Of a stretch of 64,000 nucleotides of DNA, positions 56,001 through 64,000 are shown one piece after another. The stretch covers positions 31,576,533-31,640,532 of the forward strand of contig JAKZAP010000001.1 in the NCBI GenBank assembly GCA_023053575.1. The letters are read 5' to 3'. Source of the stretch: Branchinecta lynchi (lineage: Eukaryota > Arthropoda > Branchiopoda > Anostraca > Branchinectidae). Every line of letters starts with the position of its first letter. The first letter of the stretch is position 1. The notes beneath the pieces are model-generated. The model did not search any database. It worked only from the letters and a program-made list of their open reading frames with translations, and was not told the origin of the DNA. A program made the position numbers and the translations under genes.

Positions 56001-57261
56001 GGCTAAGTGAAGTTAGCAAGGCAATGAGAACTATAACTAAGGATTATGAAAACTTACCACGAGCACTTCTACGATATCCGACTTCGGCTTAGTGCCGAGC
56101 AGGATCCGGCTTAAACTAATAGCATGGTTTCCTCTTTGGGGATCTGCGGTGAATCGTGATGCCGTCCTAGATCATGGGAAAGTTTCGCTCATTTAGCAAA
56201 GCGTAGGCTACTATACGACTAAAAACGAAATACGCCAGTGATTTTACGGAAGAACAAGAAACGTCACCAAACAAATTTTCAAAATTGGTTCAAATCATAC
56301 GTAAAGGAATGAAAAATGTTGGCTGTGGCGACGTTTTTGGTTCTTGGGTGGCCACACGGCGATCCTTCGTAGCAGTGAAGAGTTATTCATCAAAAGTATT
56401 GTTTTCGATTCATCAGTCCTAGTTTCTAGGTTGTCGACGGAACGTCCTGTCTCAAAGGACCCTAGGGAAATGTTTTTTATCAGACATCACGTTCTTTCAG
56501 AGCGGATTAGTTCTAAGACCCCGACATGGGAATTTGATCTTCAAATTGCCTTGGTGTAGTGTATAAATATCACTCGGTGCAGTAGGCTCCAACTAAGGTG
56601 AAAGGAACTCTTTGTGAAAATGAGTAACAGGCTCAACAAGACCAAAGGTTTCGTTGGATCCCAAAGGGAAATACTCGTTGATATTTTTGATACATTTAGT
56701 CGGGTCTTGCAGACCTTCAGTCTTTGCCGAACCCCATAAATATTTAATGTAATAGTTTTTCCGCATTTGACTGTCGATTGTGGATCAAGAAGTAAATTAA
56801 ATATACAAATTCTGGGATCCCTTAGAGACCTTTCCACGAACCTAAATACTTTTTTTTCTTATCAAATTAAAGCTTGGATTGTGTCCTTCGAAAACTAAAC
56901 TCCCGAACACCCGTGGCCAAGAAGTGATTATCTATGAAAGAAATATTTATGTTCAAAAAGCAGGTCGGCCAGTACCGAATCAGGTGCACAGCAGGTGCCG
57001 AGGAGTGGGCAACCCCTCGCTATGAGATGGAGTTGATTATTCCCTCCTGGCACCTAGGAGTTCTATCTGACGGACAGACATTCACCAACACGTGTTATCA
57101 AGATGGAGTTTACTTACGTCCGCAGCCGGCCGCACCATTTAACGACGACCGTAGAGAGATTTGACCTGAAAAAGGCCACGTTCAAGGCCGCGTAGGCCTT
57201 CTCCAGGTCATTCGCTGGATCTGGCAGTCGCTCCCATTCGTCCCCAAATTCTCTCTTGGCC
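47093..57261 (-). CDS. SPRTN-like SprT-domain protein without HExxH, partial gene model
   Basis: SPRTN family proteases cut proteins crosslinked to DNA at replication forks. Exons, minus strand: A 57261-57118, B 56166-56058, C 49545-49426, D 47326-47101 (or stop TAA at 47095-47093). The phases agree at every junction (2, 0, 0). Joined, the protein follows human SPRTN from LPDPANDLEKAYAALN through VVVKWCGRLR, LSRILLGTKPKSDIVEVLV, the active-site helix and FRTRLDEINERAG to WRCSGRC, YVRRAYNRAPGPSDPWW and HLSTCGGTF. The zinc-ribbon Cys/His residues are intact. The catalytic HEMIH helix reads REMIE and the third ligand segment (EGHGPEF) reads SAREAKF, so all three metal-binding histidines are gone. 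The N-terminal exon and the C-terminal PIP/SHP/UBZ part are not identified. A pseudoprotease or a decaying paralogue; no stop or frameshift is seen. Confidence 0.85.
47101..47326 (-). CDS. SPRTN-like exon D (zinc-binding subdomain)
   Basis: Acceptor CTTTTCTTACAG; the donor TCCA|GTGAGT is possible, otherwise TAA follows at 47095-47093. It encodes TEQHVWRCSGRCRCKAPGFG then YVRRAYNRAPGPSDPWW and RHLSTCGGTFVKERAP, matching the SPRTN segment WWRCNGPC...YGYVKRATNREPS..D.WWAEHQKTCGG. All ribbon ligands (C, C, H, C) are in place. Confidence 0.9.
47327..48073 (-). other. Intron of the SPRTN-like gene, unassigned part
   Basis: A minus-strand frame starting MDHYVTFCSELLQM (47540-47340) is open but has no splice sites and no similarity; it leads directly into the exon D acceptor. 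Nothing else recognised. Confidence 0.4.
48074..49008. mobile_element. Foldback element with minisatellite arms
   Basis: The left arm (48074-48260) is about ten units of ACACGTCAGTTCACTC-like sequence, the right arm (48910-49008) the complement (GTGTCAACTGACG). A second, unrelated minisatellite (CATGGCAGAACGTCCC) lies near the right arm at 48776-48860; the same unit type recurs at 60769-60930. Confidence 0.6.
49009..49425. other. Unassigned intronic sequence
   Basis: Next to exon C; contains GACAATGGAGTCTTAGACTTCTA, similar to GACAATGGAGTCAGACTTGTA near 9331, so probably a low-copy repeat. Confidence 0.35.
49426..49545 (-). CDS. SPRTN-like exon C (degenerate active-site helix)
   Basis: Acceptor CTTGGTTTTCAG, donor TACCAG|GTGAG; 40 codons, phase 0 both sides. 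REMIEAELYIQN aligns with HEMIHAYLFVTN and FRTRLDEINERAG with FCKHMHRINSLTG. Both His of HExxH and the third His are replaced while the surrounding residues are kept. The other two frames are closed by stops and nearby AG acceptors do not restore the motif. Confidence 0.88.
49640..50335. repeat. Degenerate tandem repeat with AATTCGGT(A/G)ATT units
   Basis: Units of about 70-110 bp share AATTCGGT.ATTCACCGGAC, TTTTGTTCAGTC and TTTCAACGCATTCG. AAAAGCTAGGCTAGTGACGC near 50367 resembles the solo hAT end at 29594, so this may be the inside of a hAT-related element. 50376-50703 is unassigned. Confidence 0.5.
50704..51350 (+). repeat. Family B element, truncated copy
   Basis: Starts GAGATCCCAAAACCGAAGTC, then GTCCGTCCGTCCGTCTGTCC, GGGGTGGGGGAAGGG and about four 115-bp units with CCCGGAATCCGGC. 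It ends abruptly against the family A hairpin at 51371. Confidence 0.6.
51370..52000 (-). repeat. Family A element, truncated copy
   Basis: Begins with the perfect hairpin GGCACTTGA-GCATAT-TCAAGTGCC, then ACATAGCGATCGTAA, GTTAGGACGATTCAACTTGG and CAGGCAT. About one and a half internal units follow. Confidence 0.6.
52275..52466 (-). CDS. Possible alternative terminal exon within the SPRTN-like gene
   Basis: After the acceptor ATTTTCACGTTTAG it reads 63 codons to TAA with good coding character (PNPAKALIGWGYETVCPEI; DPRTLILAKILKATVASKRK). It starts in phase 0, so splicing from exon B would give a protein that ends before the active-site helix. It resembles no family I know; it could instead be the last exon of a nested gene. 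Confidence 0.4.
   Translation of the reverse strand, partial: VPGLENPNPAKALIGWGYETVCPEINQHDPRTLILAKILKATVASKRKGLVLSQSDLKILARI
52467..53106. other. Unassigned intronic sequence
   Basis: A stretch after a TTTCTTCCGCAG acceptor-like site at about 52859 (minus) is open for only 18 codons and was not accepted as an exon. Confidence 0.35.
53107..53407. mobile_element. Harbinger-like MITE, family M copy 4 (complete)
   Basis: Ends GAGCGTGTTCCACCCT and AGGATGGAACACGCTC, flanked by TAA at 53104-53106 and 53408-53410. The best-preserved copy, 301 bp, and the reference for the family. Confidence 0.8.
53411..54437. other. Unassigned intronic sequence
   Basis: A 139-codon minus frame (54036-54455; includes ARTLVRYFCDLQKRIDCENK) is the longest open frame here, but it has no recognisable domain and overlaps the edge of a family F element. 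53990-54110 repeats TAGAGCTACTT every 40-50 bp. Confidence 0.35.
54438..54620. mobile_element. Hairpin element, family F copy 5 (short)
   Basis: Arms ATTCAAACAATGCATAAAAC, GGATACGTCAGCTACAATGC, TTTAGCCGCTATATTTC and the right-hand complement GAAATAGCGCTGCTAAAGTA, CTGACGTATCCATTTCATGC. Tail TTTCAAAGTCAGCTTGGGCT. The inner arm sequence differs from the other copies on both sides. Confidence 0.7.
54888..55735 (-). repeat. Family B element, inverted copy
   Basis: Tail AACAAGACCAAGGTTTCAAA, several diverged 115-bp units (CTTCCGGTTGTGGCCGAATT; CTAATCAAGTTCAGATTCAA), the terminal CACTTACGTTTTGGGATCCC. The GTCCGTCC run is lost. Confidence 0.55.
55736..56057. other. Unassigned intronic sequence
   Basis: T-rich; (ATC)n at 55960-55974. 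No exon accepted. Confidence 0.35.
56058..56166 (-). CDS. SPRTN-like exon B
   Basis: Acceptor CCCATGATCTAG, donor CTCGTG|GTAAGT; phase 2 in, phase 0 out. It encodes TASRFTADPQRGNHAISLSR then ILLGTKPKSDIVEVLV, matching the SPRTN strand-helix TLCAG.CSYEGKGG..SIRLSEPLLKLRPRKDLVETLL immediately before HExxH. The conserved CAG.C becomes TASRF. Confidence 0.85.
56167..57117 (-). other. Intron between SPRTN-like exons A and B
   Basis: Contains a family B tail fragment at 56636-56860 (AACAAGACCAAAGGTTTCGT). Frames at 56344-56559 and 56934-57164 are unsupported. Confidence 0.45.
57118..57261 (-). CDS. SPRTN-like exon A (N-terminal part of the SprT domain)
   Basis: Acceptor TTTTACCTTTCAG, donor CGGAC|GTAAGT; phase 2 in and out. 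It encodes FGDEWERLPDPANDLEKAYA and ALNVAFFRSNLSTVVVKWCG, aligning with SPRTN WELVDPTPDLQALFVQFNDQ and FFWGQLEAVEVKWS. An upstream first exon is required and was not found. Confidence 0.85.
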
Positions 57262-58146
57262 CTGAAAGGTAAAACGATGATCTGTACTGCTGGAATTTAA
57301 GCTAACAGAGGCCCCCCAAGATTGTACAATCTTGATGGATGTCTTGGTTATTAGCGCACTGGGTACAATGTTTTTTCATTTTACTGCATTTTACGCAAAA
57401 ATTATTATTGATTGATTGATATGTTACCACACAGAGAAAGTATTGCTGTCCATGCTTTGATTTCAGGAGCTCTGTTGCGCTGCCTCATATTCTTTATTCT
57501 TCTGTTTTCTTTTATTATTTCCGTGCTTAAGAACGTTCTGCCTTAAAAGCTCCTTATTATAAATTCTATAAATTCCTTCTTGATTTGTGCATCTCCACTA
57601 GTAAATCTTTCCGAACTACTAGTTCGGAAAAATCTCCATTGGAGATTTTGAACAGTAAAATGCGTAAATTTTAACTATAAGGCTGACAATATTACTGTAC
57701 ATCGTGTCCTTTATTTTCTTAAAAAAAAGTACCTTGAAATGTTTTTAAGTTGACTGTAAATCAAGTAAGCTAATGTGTATGAAGGTTTCTCAGCTGCCTT
57801 CATATAATTAGGTTAGTAAACTTGCCTGATGCATTTTGCTTAAAAATCTTATATTCACTCTTCACTTTCTAAAAAATCTAATAAACCAGAGTAATAACAA
57901 TAACAGAGCGGCTTGCAAACAGTTCTCGTCCAGTTTTAAAGCCAGGTCTAGTTGTCTTTTCCCGTCAACATTTCTAACTGTTTTGTGAACGGGATTTTGT
58001 CACTTGGTCATCTGGTTACACCGGTGCTCTTACCACAGCTGCAATTCGCTGTTTTTAGCCTCGATTAGGCCGATGTCTAACAACATGGTGCAACTCAACC
58101 CAAGCAAATATGAATGCATAGTAGAGTCAGTGGGGACAGTGATTGC
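57262..58146. other. Upstream of SPRTN-like exon A; first exon not found
   Basis: AT-rich; a (TTGA)n tail at 57405-57420 suggests a LINE 3' end. ACTAGTTCGGAAAAATCTCC with its inverse forms a small palindrome near 57600-57650. Confidence 0.35.
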
Positions 58147-58401
58147 GTTCCACAAACTTAACAATTGTTAACAATCGTTAATCGGGGCAGAGCTAACTGC
58201 AGCTTTAACGATCGTTAACTAATCCCAGTTCTAGAATTTTTAACTATTTTGTAACGATGCTCACCGACCATCGTACAAAATAGTTAACAATCGTTAAGCT
58301 CTGTAACGGAAATTGTAGGTGGGCGGAGTTTAAATTTTGAAATAAAAAACGTGGAACGCAAAAAGTTAACAACTTCTTAACGATCGTTAAGTTCCGGAAC
58401 T
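58147..58401. mobile_element. MITE with GTTAAC-rich inverted ends
   Basis: Left GTTCCACAAACTTAACAATT then GTTAACAATCGTTAA; right GTTAACAACTTCTTAACGAT then CGTTAAGTTCCGGAAC. Repeated AACGATCGTTAA palindromes inside. The target duplication is unclear. Confidence 0.5.
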
Positions 58402-58847
58402 CAACCAGTGATACAATAATGAAGTAAGTGAAAACAAAATGGCCAAATTTATTATCTTTTCCCAGTTTATTCTACACCTTTTCCACGAGAGGTTATGCTT
58501 CCCGGCGTTTTAAATTCCTTTCATGGTCGTTGGAAATGTCCGAACAGAACAAAACAAGAAACAAAAAATCAGACGAAATTTAACAAGCACTGCATGTTCG
58601 AATTTTTATTCTCCACAGTGCTTGTGTCATGTATTTTTTGTGTAAAATTAAAAAACTTGAACTGGAACTAGAACGAAATGATTATGATTCCGTCCTTTAT
58701 ATTTAAGGAACGCTGAAACACTTGGTTCTAAGCTGATACTAAGCTCATAAATCATAGTTCTCATCTGACTGTTTCCAAGCAAATCTCTACTGGAAACTCC
58801 TAACTGCGGCTGGTTCCTATCACAGCACGCTACAACGATGGGATTTG
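58402..58847. other. Unassigned sequence
   Basis: AT-rich; nothing recognised. Confidence 0.35.
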
Positions 58848-60286
58848 GGTTTTTTGGGATCCCAAAACGTAAGTGGAGGAATACCTATGACATCGCAAAA
58901 GTTGTCCGTCTGTCCGTCCGTCCGCCCGTCCGTCTGTCCGTCCGTCTGTAAGCACGATAACTCCCGAAGGGAATGAGATATTTTGATGAAACTTGGTGTG
59001 AGGGTTCGTTGGGTCGTCGGACCAGTCAAGTTCGTAGATGGGCTTTGTAGCTCTACATTTAGGGGTGGGGGAGGGGATTCAAATTAAGGGACAAACAAAA
59101 TATTTTGAAACAGCTAATGTGATAGTCGATTATGGGGTAAGAAGACATGCTGAACACGATGGTGAAAATCGTTTTGTCGTCGGACATGTAGTTCGCCCGG
59201 AATCCGGCCAAAACCGGAAAGTTTGTCGAAAGTACAAGTTTTATTTGAAGTTGATTAGATGTTCGATTTAGGGGTAGGAAGACATGCTGAAGACGACGGT
59301 GTAAATTATTTTCTCGACGGACAAGTATTTCGCCCGGAATCCGGCCCAAACCGGAAAGTTTGTTGAAAGTAAAAGTTTTATTTGAAATTGATTAGATGTT
59401 CGATTTAGGGGTAGGAAAACATGCTGAAGACGATGGTGAAAACTATTTTCTCGATGGACAACTATTTCGCCCGGAATCCGGATCAAACCGGAAAGTTTGT
59501 TGAAAGTAAAAGTTTTATTTGAAGTTGATTAAATGTTCGATTTAGAGGTAGGGAGACATGCTGAAGACGATGGTGAAAACTATTTTCTCGACGGACAAGT
59601 ATTTCGACCGGAATCCGGCCCAAACCGGAAAGTTTGTCAAAATTAAAAGTTTTGTTTGGAGTTGACTAGATGTTTGATTTAGTGCAAGAAAATATGCTGA
59701 ACACTTATGTGAAAACAAGTTTCTACCCGGACATGTAGTTCGTCCGGAATCCGGCCAAAACCGGAAAACTGTTGGAAGTCAAAGTTTTATTTCTAGTTGA
59801 TTAGATACGCGATTTAGGGGTAAGAAGAGATGCTGAGTCCCTGTGTGACAATCGTATTTTACCCGGACATATAGTTCGACCGGAATCCGGCTGGAATCGG
59901 AAAATTTGTTATAAGCTAAATTTCTATTTGAAGTTGATTAGATGTTCATTACTGGGGAAAGAAGATACCCTAATTTCGTCTTTGAGCTTTCTTTTTTCGC
60001 CGGACAAGTAGTTCTGGAGTTCGGCCGGAACCGGGAAATTGGCAGAATTGGCAGGAAGTTTTCGTCAAAACAGATATGACTTATAGGGGTAAACACACAT
60101 GCTGAATCCAAATCGGAACTTGGTTTTCTCAGGTGATTAGCTATTTGGCCTTAATCTGTTTCTGAATTTTAATTGTAAAAATGTTCAAGGAGTCTGGAGA
60201 AGACTGGATCTGGCTAAGACAAGACCCAGTTGTCTGGATCAGATATTGAATTTTTGGCATCCCATCGAAACCTTTGGTCTTGTTTC
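58848..60286 (+). repeat. Family B element, most complete copy
   Basis: Left end TTTTTTGGGATCCCAAAACG (palindromic), the GTCCGTCTGTCCGTCCGTCC run to 58948, GATGAAACTTGGTGTGAGG, at least six 115-bp units, then the shared tail (GGCTAAGACAAGACCCAGTT; CCATCGAAACCTTTGGTCTT). No transposase. Confidence 0.65.
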
Positions 60287-61404
60287 GTAACGTTCATGGA
60301 ATAAAGAATAATTATAACATAGACTACATAACAACTAGGTCCGGCTGTAGGAATTCAGATCGTGGGGGGGGCTTCGTACCTGCGTGTCGGACTTTATCCA
60401 TACCAAACAGTAAGACAGAAACATAGATCAGAGGCTAAAGCCTATAAAAGATGTTTGTATTTATGCTTTTCGGAGGGGGGGGGATAGAACCACCTAAACC
60501 CCATGTATATGGCTCTGAACAAGATAATCTTTGAGATGCTGTTCTGTAGATAAAAGTGTATTAAATTATATTCGGTAAGTCGCAGTCCGCCCCAGTACAT
60601 CACATTCTTCGGCTTAATATTTGTATACCTAGGCGATTTTAATATCTTATTCCCGCGTTCTGGTCTTAAATTGATCCGCTTTGAAAGAATGCCGAGTCTG
60701 GTGTAAATCTTGAAATCCCTTACCCCCAAACAAAATATTATCACATTTTTGTTACCGGTCCATTTTAGTGGGGGACGGTTTTGCCCTCGGACGTTTGGCT
60801 GCGGGGACATTTTGTCATGAGGATTTTTCGCCACGGGGACGTCTAGTCATGATTTTGTCATGCACACGTTTCTCTGGGGACGTTTCGCTTGGGACGTTTC
60901 GCCAGAGACTGTTTCGATTGGAGACTTTTTCCGACAACAACCATGAGGAGCCGCCCCTGGCCGTATTCAGTTTATATAGTTATTGCAGGTTTTCGTTCAT
61001 GTTATTAATTTTTTATTTCGTTAGCATCGTTGCTGCCGCGCCTCTTGCTTTTGTGCTAATATATTAGTATTTTATTTCTGTAATGTCTCACCGAAGTTAG
61101 CCAAAATCAGGAAGGTCTAGCTTCAACAGCCAATCAGAAATAGTGCAACTACGTCCCTAAATGACGTTGGGCATACCATCTAGGCGGCGCAAATGAGCGA
61201 CTTTACTAGAACATCTTAAGAACCGGGTGAATCCCAGCAATACAAAGAACAGAGTGTTCGCTTTTAAAGAACGGTTTTTGGAAGGAAGAAAAGTAGAGAG
61301 GACTAGGATAACGACGAGTACAGTTCCCCCTCGCTTCGACTAGAGACGAAGACTGGCCTTTTGGATCAGGTCGGGCATACTGGACTTTCTTCTTTACAGT
61401 TAAC
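60287..61404. repeat. Mixed repeat remnants
   Basis: 60325-60482 resembles the G-rich element nested at 62718 (ACATAGATCAGAGGCTAAAG; CCTATAAAAGATG; G run 60475-60483). 60769-60930 is one arm of a minisatellite (GGGGACGTTTCGC units) like that at 48776-48860. The remainder is unassigned; the minus frame 60442-60834 crosses both. Confidence 0.45.
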
Positions 61405-61799
61405 GTGATGATCGTCATACACGGGTTCAGCATGTCTTCTTACTACTAGATCGCACATCCAATCAACTTCAAATAAACTTTTCCTTTTAACAAATTTTCC
61501 GGTTTACGCCGGATCCGGCGAGAATGGTGTGTCTTTACTCTTACGTCGACGATATTATCACCTCTTGAAAAATATTTTGTTCTTCCCAAATTTGAAACCC
61601 CTCCTCCACCCCTAAATAGGGCTACATAGCCCATCTTAGAACTCGACCTGTCCCTTGACCCAAAGAATTGTGTACCAAGTTTTATCAAAATATCTCATTC
61701 CCTTCGAGGATCGTGCCGACGGATGGACGGACAGACAGACTTACTGACAACTTCTACGAAGTCATAGGTATCTCTCCACTTACGTTTTGGGATCCAAAA
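61405..61799 (-). repeat. Family B element, short inverted copy
   Basis: Units with ATCAACTTCAAATAAACTTT and TTTCCGGTTTACGCCGGATC, then GGATGGACGGACAGACAGAC and the terminal CCACTTACGTTTTGGGATCC. It abuts family F copy 6 with no gap. Confidence 0.6.
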
Positions 61800-62100
61800 A
61801 CGGATACGTCAGCTAAAATAATTTGGCAACAATATTTTTGCCCCTCTTGGCAAGGATCCCCGTTAGACTGTAGAACTTCAGAGACAACTTTGCGGACGGG
61901 ACGAAACGAACCTGCGATAAAATTGCAGGTCCGTTTCTTCCATTACCTGCAATTTATTGCAATTCATTGCAGGTCCGTTTCTTTCAGTCCGCAACTTTGT
62001 CCCAGTAGTTCAACAGCCTTCGAGGACCCTTGCCAAAAAGGGCTGAAATATCGCTGTCAAAGCACCGTCCGTATCCATTTTTAGCAATCGTTTGAATATG
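61800..62100. mobile_element. Hairpin element, family F copy 6
   Basis: CGGATACGTCAGCTAAAATA opens the left arm. The inner arms carry GGACGGGACGAAACGAACCT / AGGTCCGTTTCTTTCAGTCC, and CCTGCAATTTATTGCAATTC is in the loop. GGACCCTTGCCAAAAAGGGC and CCGTCCGTATCCATTTTTAG close the right arm. Confidence 0.65.
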
Positions 62101-62301
62101 TGCTAGTATCTATTGTTGTAGAAACAATTTGTGGGAAGTAATGAGTGTATGATTACAGTCTAAGTTTTGCTTTATACAAGTCCACCTGTAGTTGTAGTCC
62201 ATGGTTAGGGTATACAAGTTTTCAGTAATTAAGTATTCCCTTCCCTACGTAGCTGGTACTTGAGCAAGAAAAGTAATAAAAACGAGTAAGACAAAGACTA
62301 A

Positions 62302-62466
62302 GAGCGTGTTCCACCCTACTTACCGTAGTTACTACGCATGACGTCACGAATTTTGGCTACAAGGATGGAACGCATTTATCTATTTTCGCCAATATATCAC
62401 TCCACGAGTCAATCCAGCCAATCACGTTACAGAGATCCGTAGTTACCACGCTTACTACGTTCCCGA
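62302..62466. mobile_element. Harbinger-like MITE, family M copy 5, interrupted
   Basis: Preceded by TAA; GAGCGTGTTCCACCCTACTT, CATGACGTCACGAATTTTGG, CTTACTACGTTCCCGA. It stops mid-element at 62466, where TGTAACG begins; the other half is not in the window. Confidence 0.65.
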
Positions 62467-62585
62467 TGTAACGAAACGCTTTAATTAACAGTCGCGGATT
62501 CCCAAGTTCGCAAGAATGACGCATCAGCATTTATTCGACAGCTGAGACACCAGTTGAGTCAGCTAGACGATCTAATACTCTAGCG

Positions 62586-63530
62586 CAGTGGTTCCCAACT
62601 TTTTCCGTAACGCGTACCCCTAATCAAGGTTCGAAAAGATTGCGTACCCCCTTTTTCAGAACGTGAAAAAGACGATAGTTATTATCATAAAGGATAAGGC
62701 ATAAACGTTTAAAAGTCAGGCCCGTATCCAGAATTTTTTTTTTTTTTTTTTGGGGGGGGGGGGTGCCTTTCGGGTGGGGGGGGGGGTTGCCTGCTGGTCG
62801 GACAAAAAAGTACAAAAAAGACATAGGTCAGAGGGAAAAGCCTATACAAATCATTAATTTTGTATGTTTCGGGGGGGGGGGGCGGTCAACCCCTACCCCC
62901 CCCCCCCCCCCTGGATACGGCCTTGGTAAAAGTATATACAAAATCAATGAGGCAATCACTAGAGGCTGCTTTTTAGCAAAATTTTGTTAAATCTCGCCTC
63001 GTCATTAGCGGCATATTTTTTACAGTCAGCCGGTTTCTCTGTAGTTTTGATGTTCTCCGTGCTTCCATCAAGCTGTGTCGCAACATTTTTCGTTAACTTA
63101 ATTCGCGACCTGGATGACAATATCACTTTCAATGTCTTCGATTCTTCTTGAAACAATATTGTTTGACACATGAACAGATCTTACAGCCTTAGGCTAGCTG
63201 TTTTTGAATCAACATTATTTCACTGACTCTCACTAGGGCTTATAAACTGGTTGACAATACCCATCACCCCAAAAAGGTCTGCCAGATGATTAAACAAAAA
63301 GAGTCTGCGCGAAGCGGCGCGATTTTTCGTACAAGCAGTTATTTAAAAAAAAAAAAACAGGAGGTAAAAATGACCTTTCGGTCAGTAAAAATACTTTGCC
63401 CCTTAAGATAGATTTTGGCTGGTGATGCCTCTGTTGGTAATATTAGGCTTTCGGCTATCAAAAATGAGTGAGGCGAGAGTTTAAAGCTACAGAGTAAATC
63501 AATTTTGGTACCACGGGTTGGGAACCACTG
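62586..63530. mobile_element. Non-autonomous hAT (CAGTGGTTCCCAAC type), 945 bp
   Basis: Ends CAGTGGTTCCCAACTTTTTC and GGTTGGGAACCACTG, flanked by the exact 8-bp duplication CTCTAGCG (62578-62585; 63531-63538). This terminus is typical of Charlie/Tip100-like hATs. No transposase; a G-rich element is nested at 62718-62934. Confidence 0.85.
62718..62934. mobile_element. Small G/C-run element nested in the hAT
   Basis: Ends GGCCCGTATCCAG and CTGGATACGGCC, enclosing long G runs and a C run (62738-62790, 62872-62882, 62899-62911). AAAAG on both sides (62710-62714 and 62940-62944) may be the target duplication. Similar to 60325-60482. Confidence 0.55.
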
Positions 63531-63659
63531 CTCTAGCGTCAGCATTTGTTCAGAGTCAGCTGAGGAAAGTTCATCATTGTAGTGTTGTCATTACTGTGCC
63601 AGCACTGCCAGCTGATGTTGGTTAAAAGGTTCAGGATTGCTCAGTTAGAATTTAGGATG

Positions 63660-63667
63660 TATATAAG
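63660..63667 (+). promoter_or_regulatory. Candidate TATA box in the probable LTR
   Basis: TATATAAG, preceded by a direct-repeat-rich region (GAGTCAG.T motifs) and followed by GTTAAGAG. It would be the LTR promoter if the element call is right. Confidence 0.3.
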
Positions 63668-64000
63668 TTAAGAGTTTGAACCATTTAGGAGTCACTCCTA
63701 AGACGTGAGTCAGTTAGTTCTAAGTTATACCCGTGAATGGAGATCAGTTATTCCACGGATGAAGTTACTGATTTGTCGTGAGACAGTCAGTTCTTGTCGT
63801 ACCTAGCTCAGGAGTGGTTGGAGTTGCAGCCCAGCATAGGCGCAGAGCAATACTACCGTTCATGCCCTGTGATAGTTAAGCTCTATTCCGTTGTATTGCA
63901 TCAGTTGCTGTTGCAGTTACCGTCAGTCTTAAGTTGGTTTATCATTCTTGATGTGCCTGTTCCAACGTGTAAGTACGATTATAAATACAAGATCGCTCGT

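Larger units (their letters stand above)
62467..64000 (+). mobile_element. Probable LTR of a retrotransposon, interrupted by a hAT
   Basis: Starts TGTAACGAAACGC inside a MITE, as an LTR insertion would (TG start). Without the hAT (62586-63530 plus one duplicated 8-mer) it reads continuously through GTCAGCATTTGTTCAGAGTC to a TATATAAG box at 63660 and on to the window edge. No coding region is visible, so the LTR call is an inference. Confidence 0.45.

Noticed and set aside
1..64000. tRNA or rRNA genes
   Set aside because: No A/B box or tRNA cloverleaf and no rRNA core motif was recognised by eye; a covariance-model scan would be decisive.

Overview
The window comes from a repeat-rich animal nuclear genome: intron-split genes with GT-AG sites, long introns, and mobile elements of many classes nested in one another. 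An invertebrate is likely; a crustacean is possible, but that is a guess from the style of the repeats. There is no bacterial gene organisation.

Four protein-coding loci can be supported. (1) Plus strand, 1752-8139: the last two exons of a protein with two ubiquitin-interacting-motif-like helices. (2) Minus strand, 29345-11188: telomerase reverse transcriptase (TERT). Seven exons join with matching splice phases into one 915-codon frame containing the TRBD, T motif, motifs 1/2, A, B', C, D, E and the C-terminal extension. Exons 3-7 are secure, exon 2 is probable and exon 1 tentative. (3) Minus strand, 41813-41497: the first exon of a PPC/DUF296-domain protein. (4) Minus strand, about 57261-47093: a SPRTN-like gene (SprT domain; the family repairs DNA-protein crosslinks). 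Its fold and zinc-ribbon half are well conserved, but the HExxH motif reads REMIE and the third zinc-binding His is also missing, so it looks like a pseudoprotease. Loci 1 and 2 converge; loci 2-4 lie on the same strand.

Most of the rest is mobile DNA. Main families: (A) and (B), Helitron/DINE-like elements with terminal hairpins, GTCCGTCC-type microsatellites and internal tandem units; (F) hairpin elements with GGATACGTCAGCT termini whose two arms change together; (M) Harbinger-like MITEs with GAGCGTGTTCCACC termini and TAA duplications; (T) a 5.3-kb element with GTGTTGCGAGAGCAACAC ends filling most of TERT intron 3; two hAT elements with exact 8-bp target duplications; a Tc1-type MITE; foldback elements whose arms are minisatellites; a truncated LINE with a YADD reverse transcriptase; and, at the right edge, a probable LTR holding a hAT that itself holds another element.

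My strongest candidates for something new are the SPRTN-like gene without its metal site, the TERT with an unusual motif B', and the arm-covarying hairpin family.
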